The notes under the pieces were generated by a model. It did not search any database and was not told the origin of the DNA. It saw only the letters and a program-made list of their open reading frames with translations. Below, piece after piece: positions 34,366 to 46,875 of a DNA stretch of 64,000 bases. The stretch comes from Brachyhypopomus gauderio. Lineage: Eukaryota; Chordata; Actinopteri; Gymnotiformes; Hypopomidae. How positions within the stretch are numbered: the stretch's first letter is position 1; each line of letters starts with the position of its first letter. Both the position numbers and the translations under genes were made by a program. The stretch covers positions 94,501 to 158,500 of the forward strand of contig NC_135211.1 in the NCBI RefSeq assembly GCF_052324685.1, read 5' to 3'.

Positions 34366-35519
34366 CAGATGCTGCTGTGCTTACATAGTTCTTCCTCAAA
34401 AGAAAAACCCAACAAGCACATTCCTCCTGTTTGCTGGCTTTTGATGAAATGAGCCAATGCATAAAGGATGCAACATCAATGTCACTCACACTTTTCTGCT
34501 AGCTTGTCTAAAATTCGCCCTTCCTTCAATTTCTCACTTGTCAAGACCTCCAGGTCTTCAAACAAAAGGTCAGTTTGTAGACCCTTTTCCTGTCAAAGTT
34601 TTGATCCTTTTGTCCACCAGTCATCGGAATGTGTATGATTTTCACCAGTTTACACAGTGTAGCTCCCTTGCCTTCAGTTGCAGGGTTATGTCGTCTTAGA
34701 TAAGACGCTTTTGAAATTATTTGTGAAAATGCACCCAAAACCTATTCAAAACAGATTTGATGGAAGCACTGCAGGAGCTGCTCCAAGACGCATTTTGTCC
34801 AGAAAATGTGCTATCATGAATGCATCCATATCACCAACACACATTTACAAACCAAACCATAGGCAATAAAATACATGAGTAAACTGATTTGTGGACCTTT
34901 GTGGCACTTGGTACTGCTGAGATCAGGATCATAACAGAGTTCAGCAATTATTTTCCCAACTAGGTCATTGATACATTGGAATCCCCAATGTTTTCTGGAA
35001 CAGAATAGGCTATGCCTTTCGGATGAGAATAAAAAAAGACTTCAAGAACCAAAAAAGAAGTTAAGCTGCCTTCAGCTGATGTACTCAGACTAAAGGGAAA
35101 CACTTTAAATCCCAAGGTGAAATGCACATGCTCAAAATTTTATCAGGACAGAGTACATGTTTTACTTTGATATTAAGAGCGATCACTGGATTGTCTTCCA
35201 GTAAATTAATGTTTTCTTCCGCTACAAAACGTTTTTTCAACAACTATAAAGAGGCTATGCAACGAAACTGAGCTGGGATGTCAAGTGCCTTTAATGGTAC
35301 CTTTTTGACCCCACTTCAAATGCTGCTGTTACCTGACCAGTTCGATTGTTAGTTTGCCAGATTCTCAATCTCTGGGATGTGAGATCATGCACCAGGTTTA
35401 GTGAATGTTTAAGGGTGAAGGTCTTTAATTTCTGCACAAATTCCACAAACATAGCTCAGGTCCTGCTCAACATGTCAACATGTGGCGACAGCAAGTGCCT
35501 TTGGGGTCCTACAAAAATC

Positions 35520-35592
35520 GCCCGGCTAGCTCAGTCGGTAGAGCATGAGACTCTTAATCTCAGGGTCGTGAGTTCGAGCCCCATGTTGGGCG
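35520..35592 (+). tRNA. trnak-cuu: tRNA-Lys CUU (unit 26, G52A + C65T)
   Basis: Variant as in unit 22: A at 35571, T at 35584. Anticodon at 35553-35555. Confidence 0.88.
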
Positions 35593-35681
35593 AGAGGCTG
35601 ATTTGTTTGAGTGAAATGTTGAAATTTAGTTAATCTGTTTGCACAAAATACGTCTAAAAAAGAAGAGAAAGGAACATACAT

Positions 35682-35708
35682 CGTCCCTGGGTGGGCTCGA
35701 ACCACCAT

Positions 35709-35749
<41 letters not shown>

Positions 35750-35755
35750 AGAGAC
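35682..35755 (-). tRNA. trnan-guu: tRNA-Asn GUU (unit 26, canonical)
   Basis: Identical to unit 12. Anticodon complement at 35719-35721; T6 at 35656-35661. Confidence 0.98.
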
Positions 35756-36909
35756 CAGATGCTGCTGTGCTTACATAGTTCTTCCTCAAAAGAAAAACCC
35801 AACAAGCACATTCCTCCTGTTTGCTGGCTTTTGATGAAATGAGCCAATGCATAAAGGATGCAACATCAATGTCACTCACACTTTTCTGCTAGCTTGTCTA
35901 AAATTCGCCCTTCCTTCAATTTCTCACTTGTCAAGACCTCCAGGTCTTCAAACAAAAGGTCAGTTTGTAGACCCTTTTCCTGTCAAAGTTTTGATCCTTT
36001 TGTCCACCAGTCATCGGAATGTGTATGATTTTCACCAGTTTACACAGTGTAGCTCCCTTGCCTTCAGTTGCAGGGTTATGTCGTCTTAGATAAGACGCTT
36101 TTGAAATTATTTGTGAAAATGCACCCAAAACCTATTCAAAACAGATTTGATGGAAGCACTGCAGGAGCTGCTCCAAGACGCATTTTGTCCAGAAAATGTG
36201 CTATCATGAATGCATCCATATCACCAACACACATTTACAAACCAAACCATAGGCAATAAAATACATGAGTAAACTGATTTGTGGACCTTTGTGGCACTTG
36301 GTACTGCTGAGATCAGGATCATTACAGAGTTCAGCAATTATTTTCCCAACTAGGTCATTGATACATTGGAATCCCCAATGTTTTCTGGAACAGAATAGGC
36401 TATGCCTTTCGGATGAGAATAAAAAAAGACTTCAAGAACCAAAAAAGAAGTTAAGCTGCCTTCAGCTGATGTACTCAGACTAAAGGGAAACACTTTAAAT
36501 CCCAAGGTGAAATGCACATGCTCAAAATTTTATCAGGACAGAGTACATGTTTTACTTTGATATTAAGAGTGATCAATGGATTGTCTTCCAGTAAATTAAT
36601 GTTTTCTTCCGCTACAAAACGTTTTTTCAACAACTATAAAGAGGCTATGCAACGAAACTGAGCTGGGATGTCAAGTGCCTTTAATGGTACCTTTTTGACC
36701 CCACTTCAAATGCTGCTGTTACCTGACCAGTTCGATTGTTAGTTTGCCAGATTCTCAATCTCTGGGATGTGAGATCATGCACCAGGTTTAGTGAATGTTT
36801 AAGGGTGAAGGTCTTTAATTTCTGCACAAATTCCACAAACATAGCTCAGGTCCTGCTCAACATGTCAACATGTGGCGACAGCAAGTGCCTTTGGGGTCCT
36901 ACAAAAATC

Positions 36910-36982
36910 GCCCGGCTAGCTCAGTCGGTAGAGCATGAGACTCTTAATCTCAGGGTCGTGAGTTCGAGCCCCATGTTGGGCG
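36910..36982 (+). tRNA. trnak-cuu: tRNA-Lys CUU (unit 27, G52A + C65T)
   Basis: Sixth consecutive variant copy: A at 36961, T at 36974. Anticodon at 36943-36945. Confidence 0.88.
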
Positions 36983-37071
36983 AGAGGCTGATTTGTTTGA
37001 GTGAAATGTTGAAATTTAGTTAATCTGTTTGCACAAAATACGTCTAAAAAAGAAGAGAAAGGAACATACAT

Positions 37072-37098
37072 CGTCCCTGGGTGGGCTCGAACCACCAT

Positions 37099-37139
<41 letters not shown>

Positions 37140-37145
37140 AGAGAC
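37072..37145 (-). tRNA. trnan-guu: tRNA-Asn GUU (unit 27, canonical)
   Basis: Identical to unit 12. Anticodon complement at 37109-37111; T6 at 37046-37051. Confidence 0.98.
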
Positions 37146-38299
37146 CAGATGCTGCTGTGCTTACATAGTTCTTCCTCAAAAGAAAAACCCAACAAGCACA
37201 TTCCTCCTGTTTGCTGGCTTTTGATGAAATGAGCCAATGCATAAAGGATGCAACATCAATGTCACTCACACTTTTCTGCTAGCTTGTCTAAAATTCGCCC
37301 TTCCTTCAATTTCTCACTTGTCAAGACCTCCAGGTCTTCAAACAAAAGGTCAGTTTGTAGACCCTTTTCCTGTCAAAGTTTTGATCCTTTTGTCCACCAG
37401 TCATCGGAATGTGTATGATTTTCACCAGTTTACACAGTGTAGCTCCCTTGCCTTCAGTTGCAGGGTTATGTCGTCTTAGATAAGACGCTTTTGAAATTAT
37501 TTGTGAAAATGCACCCAAAACCTATTCAAAACAGATTTGATGGAAGCACTGCAGGAGCTGCTCCAAGACGCATTTTGTCCAGAAAATGTGCTATCATGAA
37601 TGCATCCATATCACCAACACACATTTACAAACCAAACCATAGGCAATAAAATACATGAGTAAACTGATTTGTGGACCTTTGTGGCACTTGGTACTGCTGA
37701 GATCAGGATCATAACAGAGTTCAGCAATTATTTTCCCAACTAGGTCATTGATACATTGGAATCCCCAATGTTTTCTGGAACAGAATAGGCTATGCCTTTC
37801 GGATGAGAATAAAAAAAGACTTCAAGAACCAAAAAAGAAGTTAAGCTGCCTTCAGCTGATGTACTCAGACTAAAGGGAAACACTTTAAATCCCAAGGTGA
37901 AATGCACATGCTCAAAATTTTATCAGGACAGAGTACATGTTTTACTTTGATATTAAGAGCGATCACTGGATTGTCTTCCAGTAAATTAATGTTTTCTTCC
38001 GCTACAAAACGTTTTTTCAACAACTATAAAGAGGCTATGCAACGAAACTGAGCTGGGATGTCAAGTGCCTTTAATGGTACCTTTTTGACCCCACTTCAAA
38101 TGCTGCTGTTACCTGACCAGTTCGATTGTTAGTTTGCCAGATTCTCAATCTCTGGGATGTGAGATCATGCACCAGGTTTAGTGAATGTTTAAGGGTGAAG
38201 GTCTTTAATTTCTGCACAAATTCCACAAACATAGCTCAGGTCCTGCTCAACATGTCAACATGTGGCGACAGCAAGTGCCTTTGGGGTCCTACAAAAATC

Positions 38300-38372
38300 G
38301 CCCGGCTAGCTCAGTCGGTAGAGCATGAGACTCTTAATCTCAGGGTCGTGGGTTCGAGCCCCACGTTGGGCG
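38300..38372 (+). tRNA. trnak-cuu: tRNA-Lys CUU (unit 28, canonical)
   Basis: Identical to unit 1. Anticodon at 38333-38335; TTTGTTT at 38382-38388. Confidence 0.98.
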
Positions 38373-38461
38373 AGAGGCTGATTTGTTTGAGTGAAATGTT
38401 GAAATTTAGTTAATCTGTTTGCACAAAATACGTCTAAAAAAGAAGAGAAAGGAACATACAT

Positions 38462-38488
38462 CGTCCCTGGGTGGGCTCGAACCACCAT

Positions 38489-38529
<41 letters not shown>

Positions 38530-38535
38530 AGAGAC
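38462..38535 (-). tRNA. trnan-guu: tRNA-Asn GUU (unit 28, canonical)
   Basis: Identical to unit 12. Anticodon complement at 38499-38501; T6 at 38436-38441. Confidence 0.98.
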
Positions 38536-39689
38536 CAGATGCTGCTGTGCTTACATAGTTCTTCCTCAAAAGAAAAACCCAACAAGCACATTCCTCCTGT
38601 TTGCTGGCTTTTGATGAAATGAGCCAATGCATAAAGGATGCAACATCAATGTCACTCACACTTTTCTGCTAGCTTGTCTAAAATTCGCCCTTCCTTCAAT
38701 TTCTCACTTGTCAAGACCTGCAGGTCTTCAAACAAAAGGTCAGTTTGTAGACCCTTTTCCTGTCAAAGTTTTGATCCTTTTGTCCACCAGTCATCGGAAT
38801 GTGTATGATTTTCACCAGTTTACACAGTGTAGCTCCCTTGCCTTCAGTTGCAGGGTTATGTCCTCTTAGATAAGACGCTTTTGAAATTATTTGTGAAAAT
38901 GCACCCAAAACCTATTCAAAACAGATTTGATGGAAGCACTGCAGGAGCTGCTCCAAGACGCATTTTGTCCAGAAAATGTGCTATCATGAATGCATCCATA
39001 TCACCAACACACATTTACAAACCAAACCATAGGCAATAAAATACATGAGTAAACTGATTTGTGGACCTTTGTGGCACTTGGTACTGCTGAGATCAGGATC
39101 ATTACAGAGTTCAGCAATTATTTTCCCAACTAGGTCATTGATACATTGGAATCCCCAATGTTTTCTGGAACAGAATAGGCTATGCCTTTCGGATGAGAAT
39201 AAAAAAAGACTTCAAGAACCAAAAAAGAAGTTAAGCTGCCTTCAGCTGATGTACTCAGACTAAAGGGAAACACTTTAAATCCCAAGGTGAAATGCACATG
39301 CTCAAAATTTTATCAGGACAGAGTACATGTTTTACTTTGATATTAAGAGCGATCACTAGATTGTCTTCCTGTAAATTAATGTTTTCTTCCGCTACAAAAC
39401 GTTTTTTCAACAACTATAAAGAGGCTATGCAACGAAACTGAGCTGAGATGTCAAGTGCCTTTAATGGTACATTTTTGACCCCACTTCAAATGCTGCTGTT
39501 ACCTGACCAGTTCGATTGTTAGTTTGCCAGATTCTCAATCTCTGGGATGTGAGATCATGCACCAGGTTTAGTGAATGTTTAAGGGTGAAGGTCTTTAGTT
39601 TCTGCACAAATTCCACAAACATAGCTCAGGTCCTGCTCAACATGTCAACATGTGGCGACAGCAAGTGCCTTTGGGGTCCTACAAAAATC

Positions 39690-39762
39690 GCCCGGCTAGC
39701 TCAGTCGGTAGAGCATGAGACTCTTAATCTCAGGGTCGTGAGTTCGAGCCCCACGTTGGGCG
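39690..39762 (+). tRNA. trnak-cuu: tRNA-Lys CUU (unit 29, G52A only)
   Basis: The only copy with G52A (A at 39741) but normal C65 (39754): A52-C62 mismatch and altered B-box first base, without the wobble. Anticodon at 39723-39725. Confidence 0.89.
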
Positions 39763-39851
39763 AGAGGCTGATTTGTTTGAGTGAAATGTTGAAATTTAGT
39801 TAATCTGTTTGCACAAAATACGTCTAAAAAAGAAGAGAAAGGAACATACAT

Positions 39852-39878
39852 CGTCCCTGGGTGGGCTCGAACCACCAT

Positions 39879-39919
<41 letters not shown>

Positions 39920-39925
39920 AGAGAC
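39852..39925 (-). tRNA. trnan-guu: tRNA-Asn GUU (unit 29, canonical)
   Basis: Identical to unit 12. Anticodon complement at 39889-39891; T6 at 39826-39831. Confidence 0.98.
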
Positions 39926-41079
39926 CAGATGCTGCTGTGCTTACATAGTTCTTCCTCAAAAGAAAAACCCAACAAGCACATTCCTCCTGTTTGCTGGCTT
40001 TTGATGAAATGAGCCAATGCATAAAGGATGCAACATCAATGTCACTCACACTTTTCTGCTAGCTTGTCTAAAATTCGCCCTTCCTTCAATTTCTCACTTG
40101 TCAAGACCTGCAGGTCTTCAAACAAAAGGTCAGTTTGTAGACCCTTTTCCTGTCAAAGTTTTGATCCTTTTGTCCACCAGTCATCGGAATGTGTATGATT
40201 TTCACCAGTTTACACAGTGTAGCTCCCTTGCCTTCAGTTGCAGGGTTATGTCCTCTTAGATAAGACGCTTTTGAAATTATTTGTGAAAATGCACCCAAAA
40301 CCTATTCAAAACAGATTTGATGGAAGCACTGCAGGAGCTGCTCCAAGACGCATTTTGTCCAGAAAATGTGCTATCATGAATGCATCCATATCACCAACAC
40401 ACATTTACAAACCAAACCATAGGCAATAAAATACATGAGTAAACTGATTTGTGGACCTTTGTGGCACTTGGTACTGCTGAGATCAGGATCATTACAGAGT
40501 TCAGCAATTATTTTCCCAACTAGGTCATTGATACATTGGAATCCCCAATGTTTTCTGGAACAGAATAGGCTATGCCTTTCGGATGAGAATAAAAAAAGAC
40601 TTCAAGAACCAAAAAAGAAGTTAAGCTGCCTTCAGCTGATGTACTCAGACTAAAGGGAAACACTTTAAATCCCAAGGTGAAATGCACATGCTCAAAATTT
40701 TATCAGGACAGAGTACATGTTTTACTTTGATATTAAGAGTGATCAATGGATTGTCTTCCAGTAAATTAATGTTTTCTTCCGCTACAAAACGTTTTTTCAA
40801 CAACTATAAAGAGGCTATGCAACGAAACTGAGCTGGGATGTCAAGTGCCTTTAATGGTACCTTTTTGACCCCACTTCAAATGCTGCTGTTACCTGACCAG
40901 TTCGATTGTTAGTTTGCCAGATTCTCAATCTCTGGGATGTGAGATCATGCACCAGGTTTAGTGAATGTTTAAGGGTGAAGGTCTTTAATTTCTGCACAAA
41001 TTCCACAAACATAGCTCAGGTCCTGCTCAACATGTCAACATGTGGCGACAGCAAGTGCCTTTGGGGTCCTACAAAAATC

Positions 41080-41152
41080 GCCCGGCTAGCTCAGTCGGTA
41101 GAGCATGAGACTCTTAATCTCAGGGTCGTGAGTTCGAGCCCCATGTTGGGCG
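41080..41152 (+). tRNA. trnak-cuu: tRNA-Lys CUU (unit 30, G52A + C65T)
   Basis: Variant as in unit 22: A at 41131, T at 41144. Anticodon at 41113-41115. Confidence 0.88.
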
Positions 41153-41241
41153 AGAGGCTGATTTGTTTGAGTGAAATGTTGAAATTTAGTTAATCTGTTT
41201 GCACAAAATACGTCTAAAAAAGAAGAGAAAGGAACATACAT

Positions 41242-41268
41242 CGTCCCTGGGTGGGCTCGAACCACCAT

Positions 41269-41309
<41 letters not shown>

Positions 41310-41315
41310 AGAGAC
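41242..41315 (-). tRNA. trnan-guu: tRNA-Asn GUU (unit 30, canonical)
   Basis: Identical to unit 12. Anticodon complement at 41279-41281; T6 at 41216-41221. Confidence 0.98.
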
Positions 41316-42469
41316 CAGATGCTGCTGTGCTTACATAGTTCTTCCTCAAAAGAAAAACCCAACAAGCACATTCCTCCTGTTTGCTGGCTTTTGATGAAAT
41401 GAGCCAATGCATAAAGGATGCAACATCAATGTCACTCACACTTTTCTGCTAGCTTGTCTAAAATTCGCCCTTCCTTCAATTTCTCACTTGTCAAGACCTC
41501 CAGGTCTTCAAACAAAAGGTCAGTTTGTAGACCCTTTTCCTGTCAAAGTTTTGATCCTTTTGTCCACCAGTCATCGGAATGTGTATGATTTTCACCAGTT
41601 TACACAGTGTAGCTCCCTTGCCTTCAGTTGCAGGGTTATGTCGTCTTAGATAAGACGCTTTTGAAATTATTTGTGAAAATGCACCCAAAACCTATTCAAA
41701 ACAGATTTGATGGAAGCACTGCAGGAGCTGCTCCAAGACGCATTTTGTCCAGAAAATGTGCTATCATGAATGCATCCATATCACCAACACACATTTACAA
41801 ACCAAACCATAGGCAATAAAATACATGAGTAAACTGATTTGTGGACCTTTGTGGCACTTGGTACTGCTGAGATCAGGATCATTACAGAGTTCAGCAATTA
41901 TTTTCCCAACTAGGTCATTGATACATTGGAATCCCCAATGTTTTCTGGAACAGAATAGGCTATGCCTTTCGGATGAGAATAAAAAAAGACTTCAAGAACC
42001 AAAAAAGAAGTTAAGCTGCCTTCAGCTGATGTACTCAGACTAAAGGGAAACACTTTAAATCCCAAGGTGAAATGCACATGCTCAAAATTTTATCAGGACA
42101 GAGTACATGTTTTACTTTGATATTAAGAGTGATCAATGGATTGTCTTCCAGTAAATTAATGTTTTCTTCCGCTACAAAACGTTTTTTCAACAACTATAAA
42201 GAGGCTATGCAACGAAACTGAGCTGGGATGTCAAGTGCCTTTAATGGTACCTTTTTGACCCCACTTCAAATGCTGCTGTTACCTGACCAGTTCGATTGTT
42301 AGTTTGCCAGATTCTCAATCTCTGGGATGTGAGATCATGCACCAGGTTTAGTGAATGTTTAAGGGTGAAGGTCTTTAATTTCTGCACAAATTCCACAAAC
42401 ATAGCTCAGGTCCTGCTCAACATGTCAACATGTGGCGACAGCAAGTGCCTTTGGGGTCCTACAAAAATC

Positions 42470-42542
42470 GCCCGGCTAGCTCAGTCGGTAGAGCATGAGA
42501 CTCTTAATCTCAGGGTCGTGGGTTCGAGCCCCACGTTGGGCG
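42470..42542 (+). tRNA. trnak-cuu: tRNA-Lys CUU (unit 31, canonical)
   Basis: Identical to unit 1. Anticodon at 42503-42505; TTTGTTT at 42552-42558. Confidence 0.98.
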
Positions 42543-42631
42543 AGAGGCTGATTTGTTTGAGTGAAATGTTGAAATTTAGTTAATCTGTTTGCACAAAATA
42601 CGTCTAAAAAAGAAGAGAAAGGAACATACAT

Positions 42632-42658
42632 CGTCCCTGGGTGGGCTCGAACCACCAT

Positions 42659-42699
<41 letters not shown>

Positions 42700-42705
42700 A
42701 GAGAC
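42632..42705 (-). tRNA. trnan-guu: tRNA-Asn GUU (unit 31, canonical)
   Basis: Identical to unit 12. Anticodon complement at 42669-42671; T6 at 42606-42611. Confidence 0.98.
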
Positions 42706-43859
42706 CAGATGCTGCTGTGCTTACATAGTTCTTCCTCAAAAGAAAAACCCAACAAGCACATTCCTCCTGTTTGCTGGCTTTTGATGAAATGAGCCAATGC
42801 ATAAAGGATGCAACATCAATGTCACTCACACTTTTCTGCTAGCTTGTCTAAAATTCGCCCTTCCTTCAATTTCTCACTTGTCAAGACCTCCAGGTCTTCA
42901 AACAAAAGGTCAGTTTGTAGACCCTTTTCCTGTCAAAGTTTTGATCCTTTTGTCCACCAGTCATCGGAATGTGTATGATTTTCACCAGTTTACACAGTGT
43001 AGCTCCCTTGCCTTCAGTTGCAGGGTTATGTCGTCTTAGATAAGACGCTTTTGAAATTATTTGTGAAAATGCACCCAAAACCTATTCAAAACAGATTTGA
43101 TGGAAGCACTGCAGGAGCTGCTCCAAGACGCATTTTGTCCAGAAAATGTGCTATCATGAATGCATCCATATCACCAACACACATTTACAAACCAAACCAT
43201 AGGCAATAAAATACATGAGTAAACTGATTTGTGGACCTTTGTGGCACTTGGTACTGCTGAGATCAGGATCATAACAGAGTTCAGCAATTATTTTCCCAAC
43301 TAGGTCATTGATACATTGGAATCCCCAATGTTTTCTGGAACAGAATAGGCTATGCCTTTCGGATGAGAATAAAAAAAGACTTCAAGAACCAAAAAAGAAG
43401 TTAAGCTGCCTTCAGCTGATGTACTCAGACTAAAGGGAAACACTTTAAATCCCAAGGTGAAATGCACATGCTCAAAATTTTATCAGGACAGAGTACATGT
43501 TTTACTTTGATATTAAGAGCGATCACTGGATTGTCTTCCAGTAAATTAATGTTTTCTTCCGCTACAAAACGTTTTTTCAACAACTATAAAGAGGCTATGC
43601 AACGAAACTGAGCTGGGATGTCAAGTGCCTTTAATGGTACCTTTTTGACCCCACTTCAAATGCTGCTGTTACCTGACCAGTTCGATTGTTAGTTTGCCAG
43701 ATTCTCAATCTCTGGGATGTGAGATCATGCACCAGGTTTAGTGAATGTTTAAGGGTGAAGGTCTTTAATTTCTGCACAAATTCCACAAACATAGCTCAGG
43801 TCCTGCTCAACATGTCAACATGTGGCGACAGCAAGTGCCTTTGGGGTCCTACAAAAATC

Positions 43860-43932
43860 GCCCGGCTAGCTCAGTCGGTAGAGCATGAGACTCTTAATCT
43901 CAGGGTCGTGGGTTCGAGCCCCACGTTGGGCG
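43860..43932 (+). tRNA. trnak-cuu: tRNA-Lys CUU (unit 32, canonical)
   Basis: Identical to unit 1. Anticodon at 43893-43895; TTTGTTT at 43942-43948. Confidence 0.98.
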
Positions 43933-44021
43933 AGAGGCTGATTTGTTTGAGTGAAATGTTGAAATTTAGTTAATCTGTTTGCACAAAATACGTCTAAAAA
44001 AGAAGAGAAAGGAACATACAT

Positions 44022-44048
44022 CGTCCCTGGGTGGGCTCGAACCACCAT

Positions 44049-44089
<41 letters not shown>

Positions 44090-44095
44090 AGAGAC
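44022..44095 (-). tRNA. trnan-guu: tRNA-Asn GUU (unit 32, canonical)
   Basis: Identical to unit 12. Anticodon complement at 44059-44061; T6 at 43996-44001. Confidence 0.98.
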
Positions 44096-45249
44096 CAGAT
44101 GCTGCTGTGCTTACATAGTTCTTCCTCAAAAGAAAAACCCAACAAGCACATTCCTCCTGTTTGCTGGCTTTTGATGAAATGAGCCAATGCATAAAGGATG
44201 CAACATCAATGTCACTCACACTTTTCTGCTAGCTTGTCTAAAATTCGCCCTTCCTTCAATTTCTCACTTGTCAAGACCTGCAGGTCTTCAAACAAAAGGT
44301 CAGTTTGTAGACCCTTTTCCTGTCAAAGTTTTGATCCTTTTGTCCACCAGTCATCGGAATGTGTATGATTTTCACCAGTTTACACAGTGTAGCTCCCTTG
44401 CCTTCAGTTGCAGGGTTATGTCCTCTTAGATAAGACGCTTTTGAAATTATTTGTGAAAATGCACCCAAAACCTATTCAAAACAGATTTGATGGAAGCACT
44501 GCAGGAGCTGCTCCAAGACGCATTTTGTCCAGAAAATGTGCTATCATGAATGCATCCATATCACCAACACACATTTACAAACCAAACCATAGGCAATAAA
44601 ATACATGAGTAAACTGATTTGTGGACCTTTGTGGCACTTGGTACTGCTGAGATCAGGATCATTACAGAGTTCAGCAATTATTTTCCCAACTAGGTCATTG
44701 ATACATTGGAATCCCCAATGTTTTCTGGAACAGAATAGGCTATGCCTTTCGGATGAGAATAAAAAAAGACTTCAAGAACCAAAAAAGAAGTTAAGCTGCC
44801 TTCAGCTGATGTACTCAGACTAAAGGGAAACACTTTAAATCCCAAGGTGAAATGCACATGCTCAAAATTTTATCAGGACAGAGTACATGTTTTACTTTGA
44901 TATTAAGAGCGATCACTAGATTGTCTTCCTGTAAATTAATGTTTTCTTCCGCTACAAAACGTTTTTTCAACAACTATAAAGAGGCTATGCAACGAAACTG
45001 AGCTGAGATGTCAAGTGCCTTTAATGGTACATTTTTGACCCCACTTCAAATGCTGCTGTTACCTGACCAGTTCGATTGTTAGTTTGCCAGATTCTCAATC
45101 TCTGGGATGTGAGATCATGCACCAGGTTTAGTGAATGTTTAAGGGTGAAGGTCTTTAGTTTCTGCACAAATTCCACAAACATAGCTCAGGTCCTGCTCAA
45201 CATGTCAACATGTGGCGACAGCAAGTGCCTTTGGGGTCCTACAAAAATC

Positions 45250-45322
45250 GCCCGGCTAGCTCAGTCGGTAGAGCATGAGACTCTTAATCTCAGGGTCGTG
45301 AGTTCGAGCCCCATGTTGGGCG
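45250..45322 (+). tRNA. trnak-cuu: tRNA-Lys CUU (unit 33, G52A + C65T)
   Basis: A at 45301 and T at 45314. Its spacer counterpart, unit 29, has G52A alone. Anticodon at 45283-45285. Confidence 0.88.
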
Positions 45323-45411
45323 AGAGGCTGATTTGTTTGAGTGAAATGTTGAAATTTAGTTAATCTGTTTGCACAAAATACGTCTAAAAAAGAAGAGAAA
45401 GGAACATACAT

Positions 45412-45438
45412 CGTCCCTGGGTGGGCTCGAACCACCAT

Positions 45439-45479
<41 letters not shown>

Positions 45480-45485
45480 AGAGAC
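45412..45485 (-). tRNA. trnan-guu: tRNA-Asn GUU (unit 33, canonical)
   Basis: Identical to unit 12. Anticodon complement at 45449-45451; T6 at 45386-45391. Confidence 0.98.
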
Positions 45486-46639
45486 CAGATGCTGCTGTGC
45501 TTACATAGTTCTTCCTCAAAAGAAAAACCCAACAAGCACATTCCTCCTGTTTGCTGGCTTTTGATGAAATGAGCCAATGCATAAAGGATGCAACATCAAT
45601 GTCACTCACACTTTTCTGCTAGCTTGTCTAAAATTCGCCCTTCCTTCAATTTCTCACTTGTCAAGACCTGCAGGTCTTCAAACAAAAGGTCAGTTTGTAG
45701 ACCCTTTTCCTGTCAAAGTTTTGATCCTTTTGTCCACCAGTCATCGGAATGTGTATGATTTTCACCAGTTTACACAGTGTAGCTCCCTTGCCTTCAGTTG
45801 CAGGGTTATGTCCTCTTAGATAAGACGCTTTTGAAATTATTTGTGAAAATGCACCCAAAACCTATTCAAAACAGATTTGATGGAAGCACTGCAGGAGCTG
45901 CTCCAAGACGCATTTTGTCCAGAAAATGTGCTATCATGAATGCATCCATATCACCAACACACATTTACAAACCAAACCATAGGCAATAAAATACATGAGT
46001 AAACTGATTTGTGGACCTTTGTGGCACTTGGTACTGCTGAGATCAGGATCATTACAGAGTTCAGCAATTATTTTCCCAACTAGGTCATTGATACATTGGA
46101 ATCCCCAATGTTTTCTGGAACAGAATAGGCTATGCCTTTCGGATGAGAATAAAAAAAGACTTCAAGAACCAAAAAAGAAGTTAAGCTGCCTTCAGCTGAT
46201 GTACTCAGACTAAAGGGAAACACTTTAAATCCCAAGGTGAAATGCACATGCTCAAAATTTTATCAGGACAGAGTACATGTTTTACTTTGATATTAAGAGT
46301 GATCAATGGATTGTCTTCCAGTAAATTAATGTTTTCTTCCGCTACAAAACGTTTTTTCAACAACTATAAAGAGGCTATGCAACGAAACTGAGCTGGGATG
46401 TCAAGTGCCTTTAATGGTACCTTTTTGACCCCACTTCAAATGCTGCTGTTACCTGACCAGTTCGATTGTTAGTTTGCCAGATTCTCAATCTCTGGGATGT
46501 GAGATCATGCACCAGGTTTAGTGAATGTTTAAGGGTGAAGGTCTTTAATTTCTGCACAAATTCCACAAACATAGCTCAGGTCCTGCTCAACATGTCAACA
46601 TGTGGCGACAGCAAGTGCCTTTGGGGTCCTACAAAAATC

Positions 46640-46712
46640 GCCCGGCTAGCTCAGTCGGTAGAGCATGAGACTCTTAATCTCAGGGTCGTGAGTTCGAGCC
46701 CCATGTTGGGCG
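46640..46712 (+). tRNA. trnak-cuu: tRNA-Lys CUU (unit 34, G52A + C65T)
   Basis: Variant as in unit 22: A at 46691, T at 46704. Anticodon at 46673-46675. Confidence 0.88.
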
Positions 46713-46801
46713 AGAGGCTGATTTGTTTGAGTGAAATGTTGAAATTTAGTTAATCTGTTTGCACAAAATACGTCTAAAAAAGAAGAGAAAGGAACATACA
46801 T

Positions 46802-46828
46802 CGTCCCTGGGTGGGCTCGAACCACCAT

Positions 46829-46869
<41 letters not shown>

Positions 46870-46875
46870 AGAGAC
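46802..46875 (-). tRNA. trnan-guu: tRNA-Asn GUU (unit 34, canonical)
   Basis: Identical to unit 12. Anticodon complement at 46839-46841; T6 at 46776-46781. Confidence 0.98.

Larger units (their letters stand above)
37531..41700. repeat. Segment of a four-unit (5,560-bp) higher-order repeat, first copy (units 28-30)
   Basis: Units 28-30 match units 32-34 at the variable sites, an offset of 5,560 bp. The best marker is T at 39370 (unit 29) and 44930 (unit 33), a change seen nowhere else in the window. The fourth members, units 31 and 35, agree at the Lys gene and at 430-438 but differ at offsets 183, 1190 and 1333. Units 29 and 33 also differ at Lys base 65. Confidence 0.7.
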
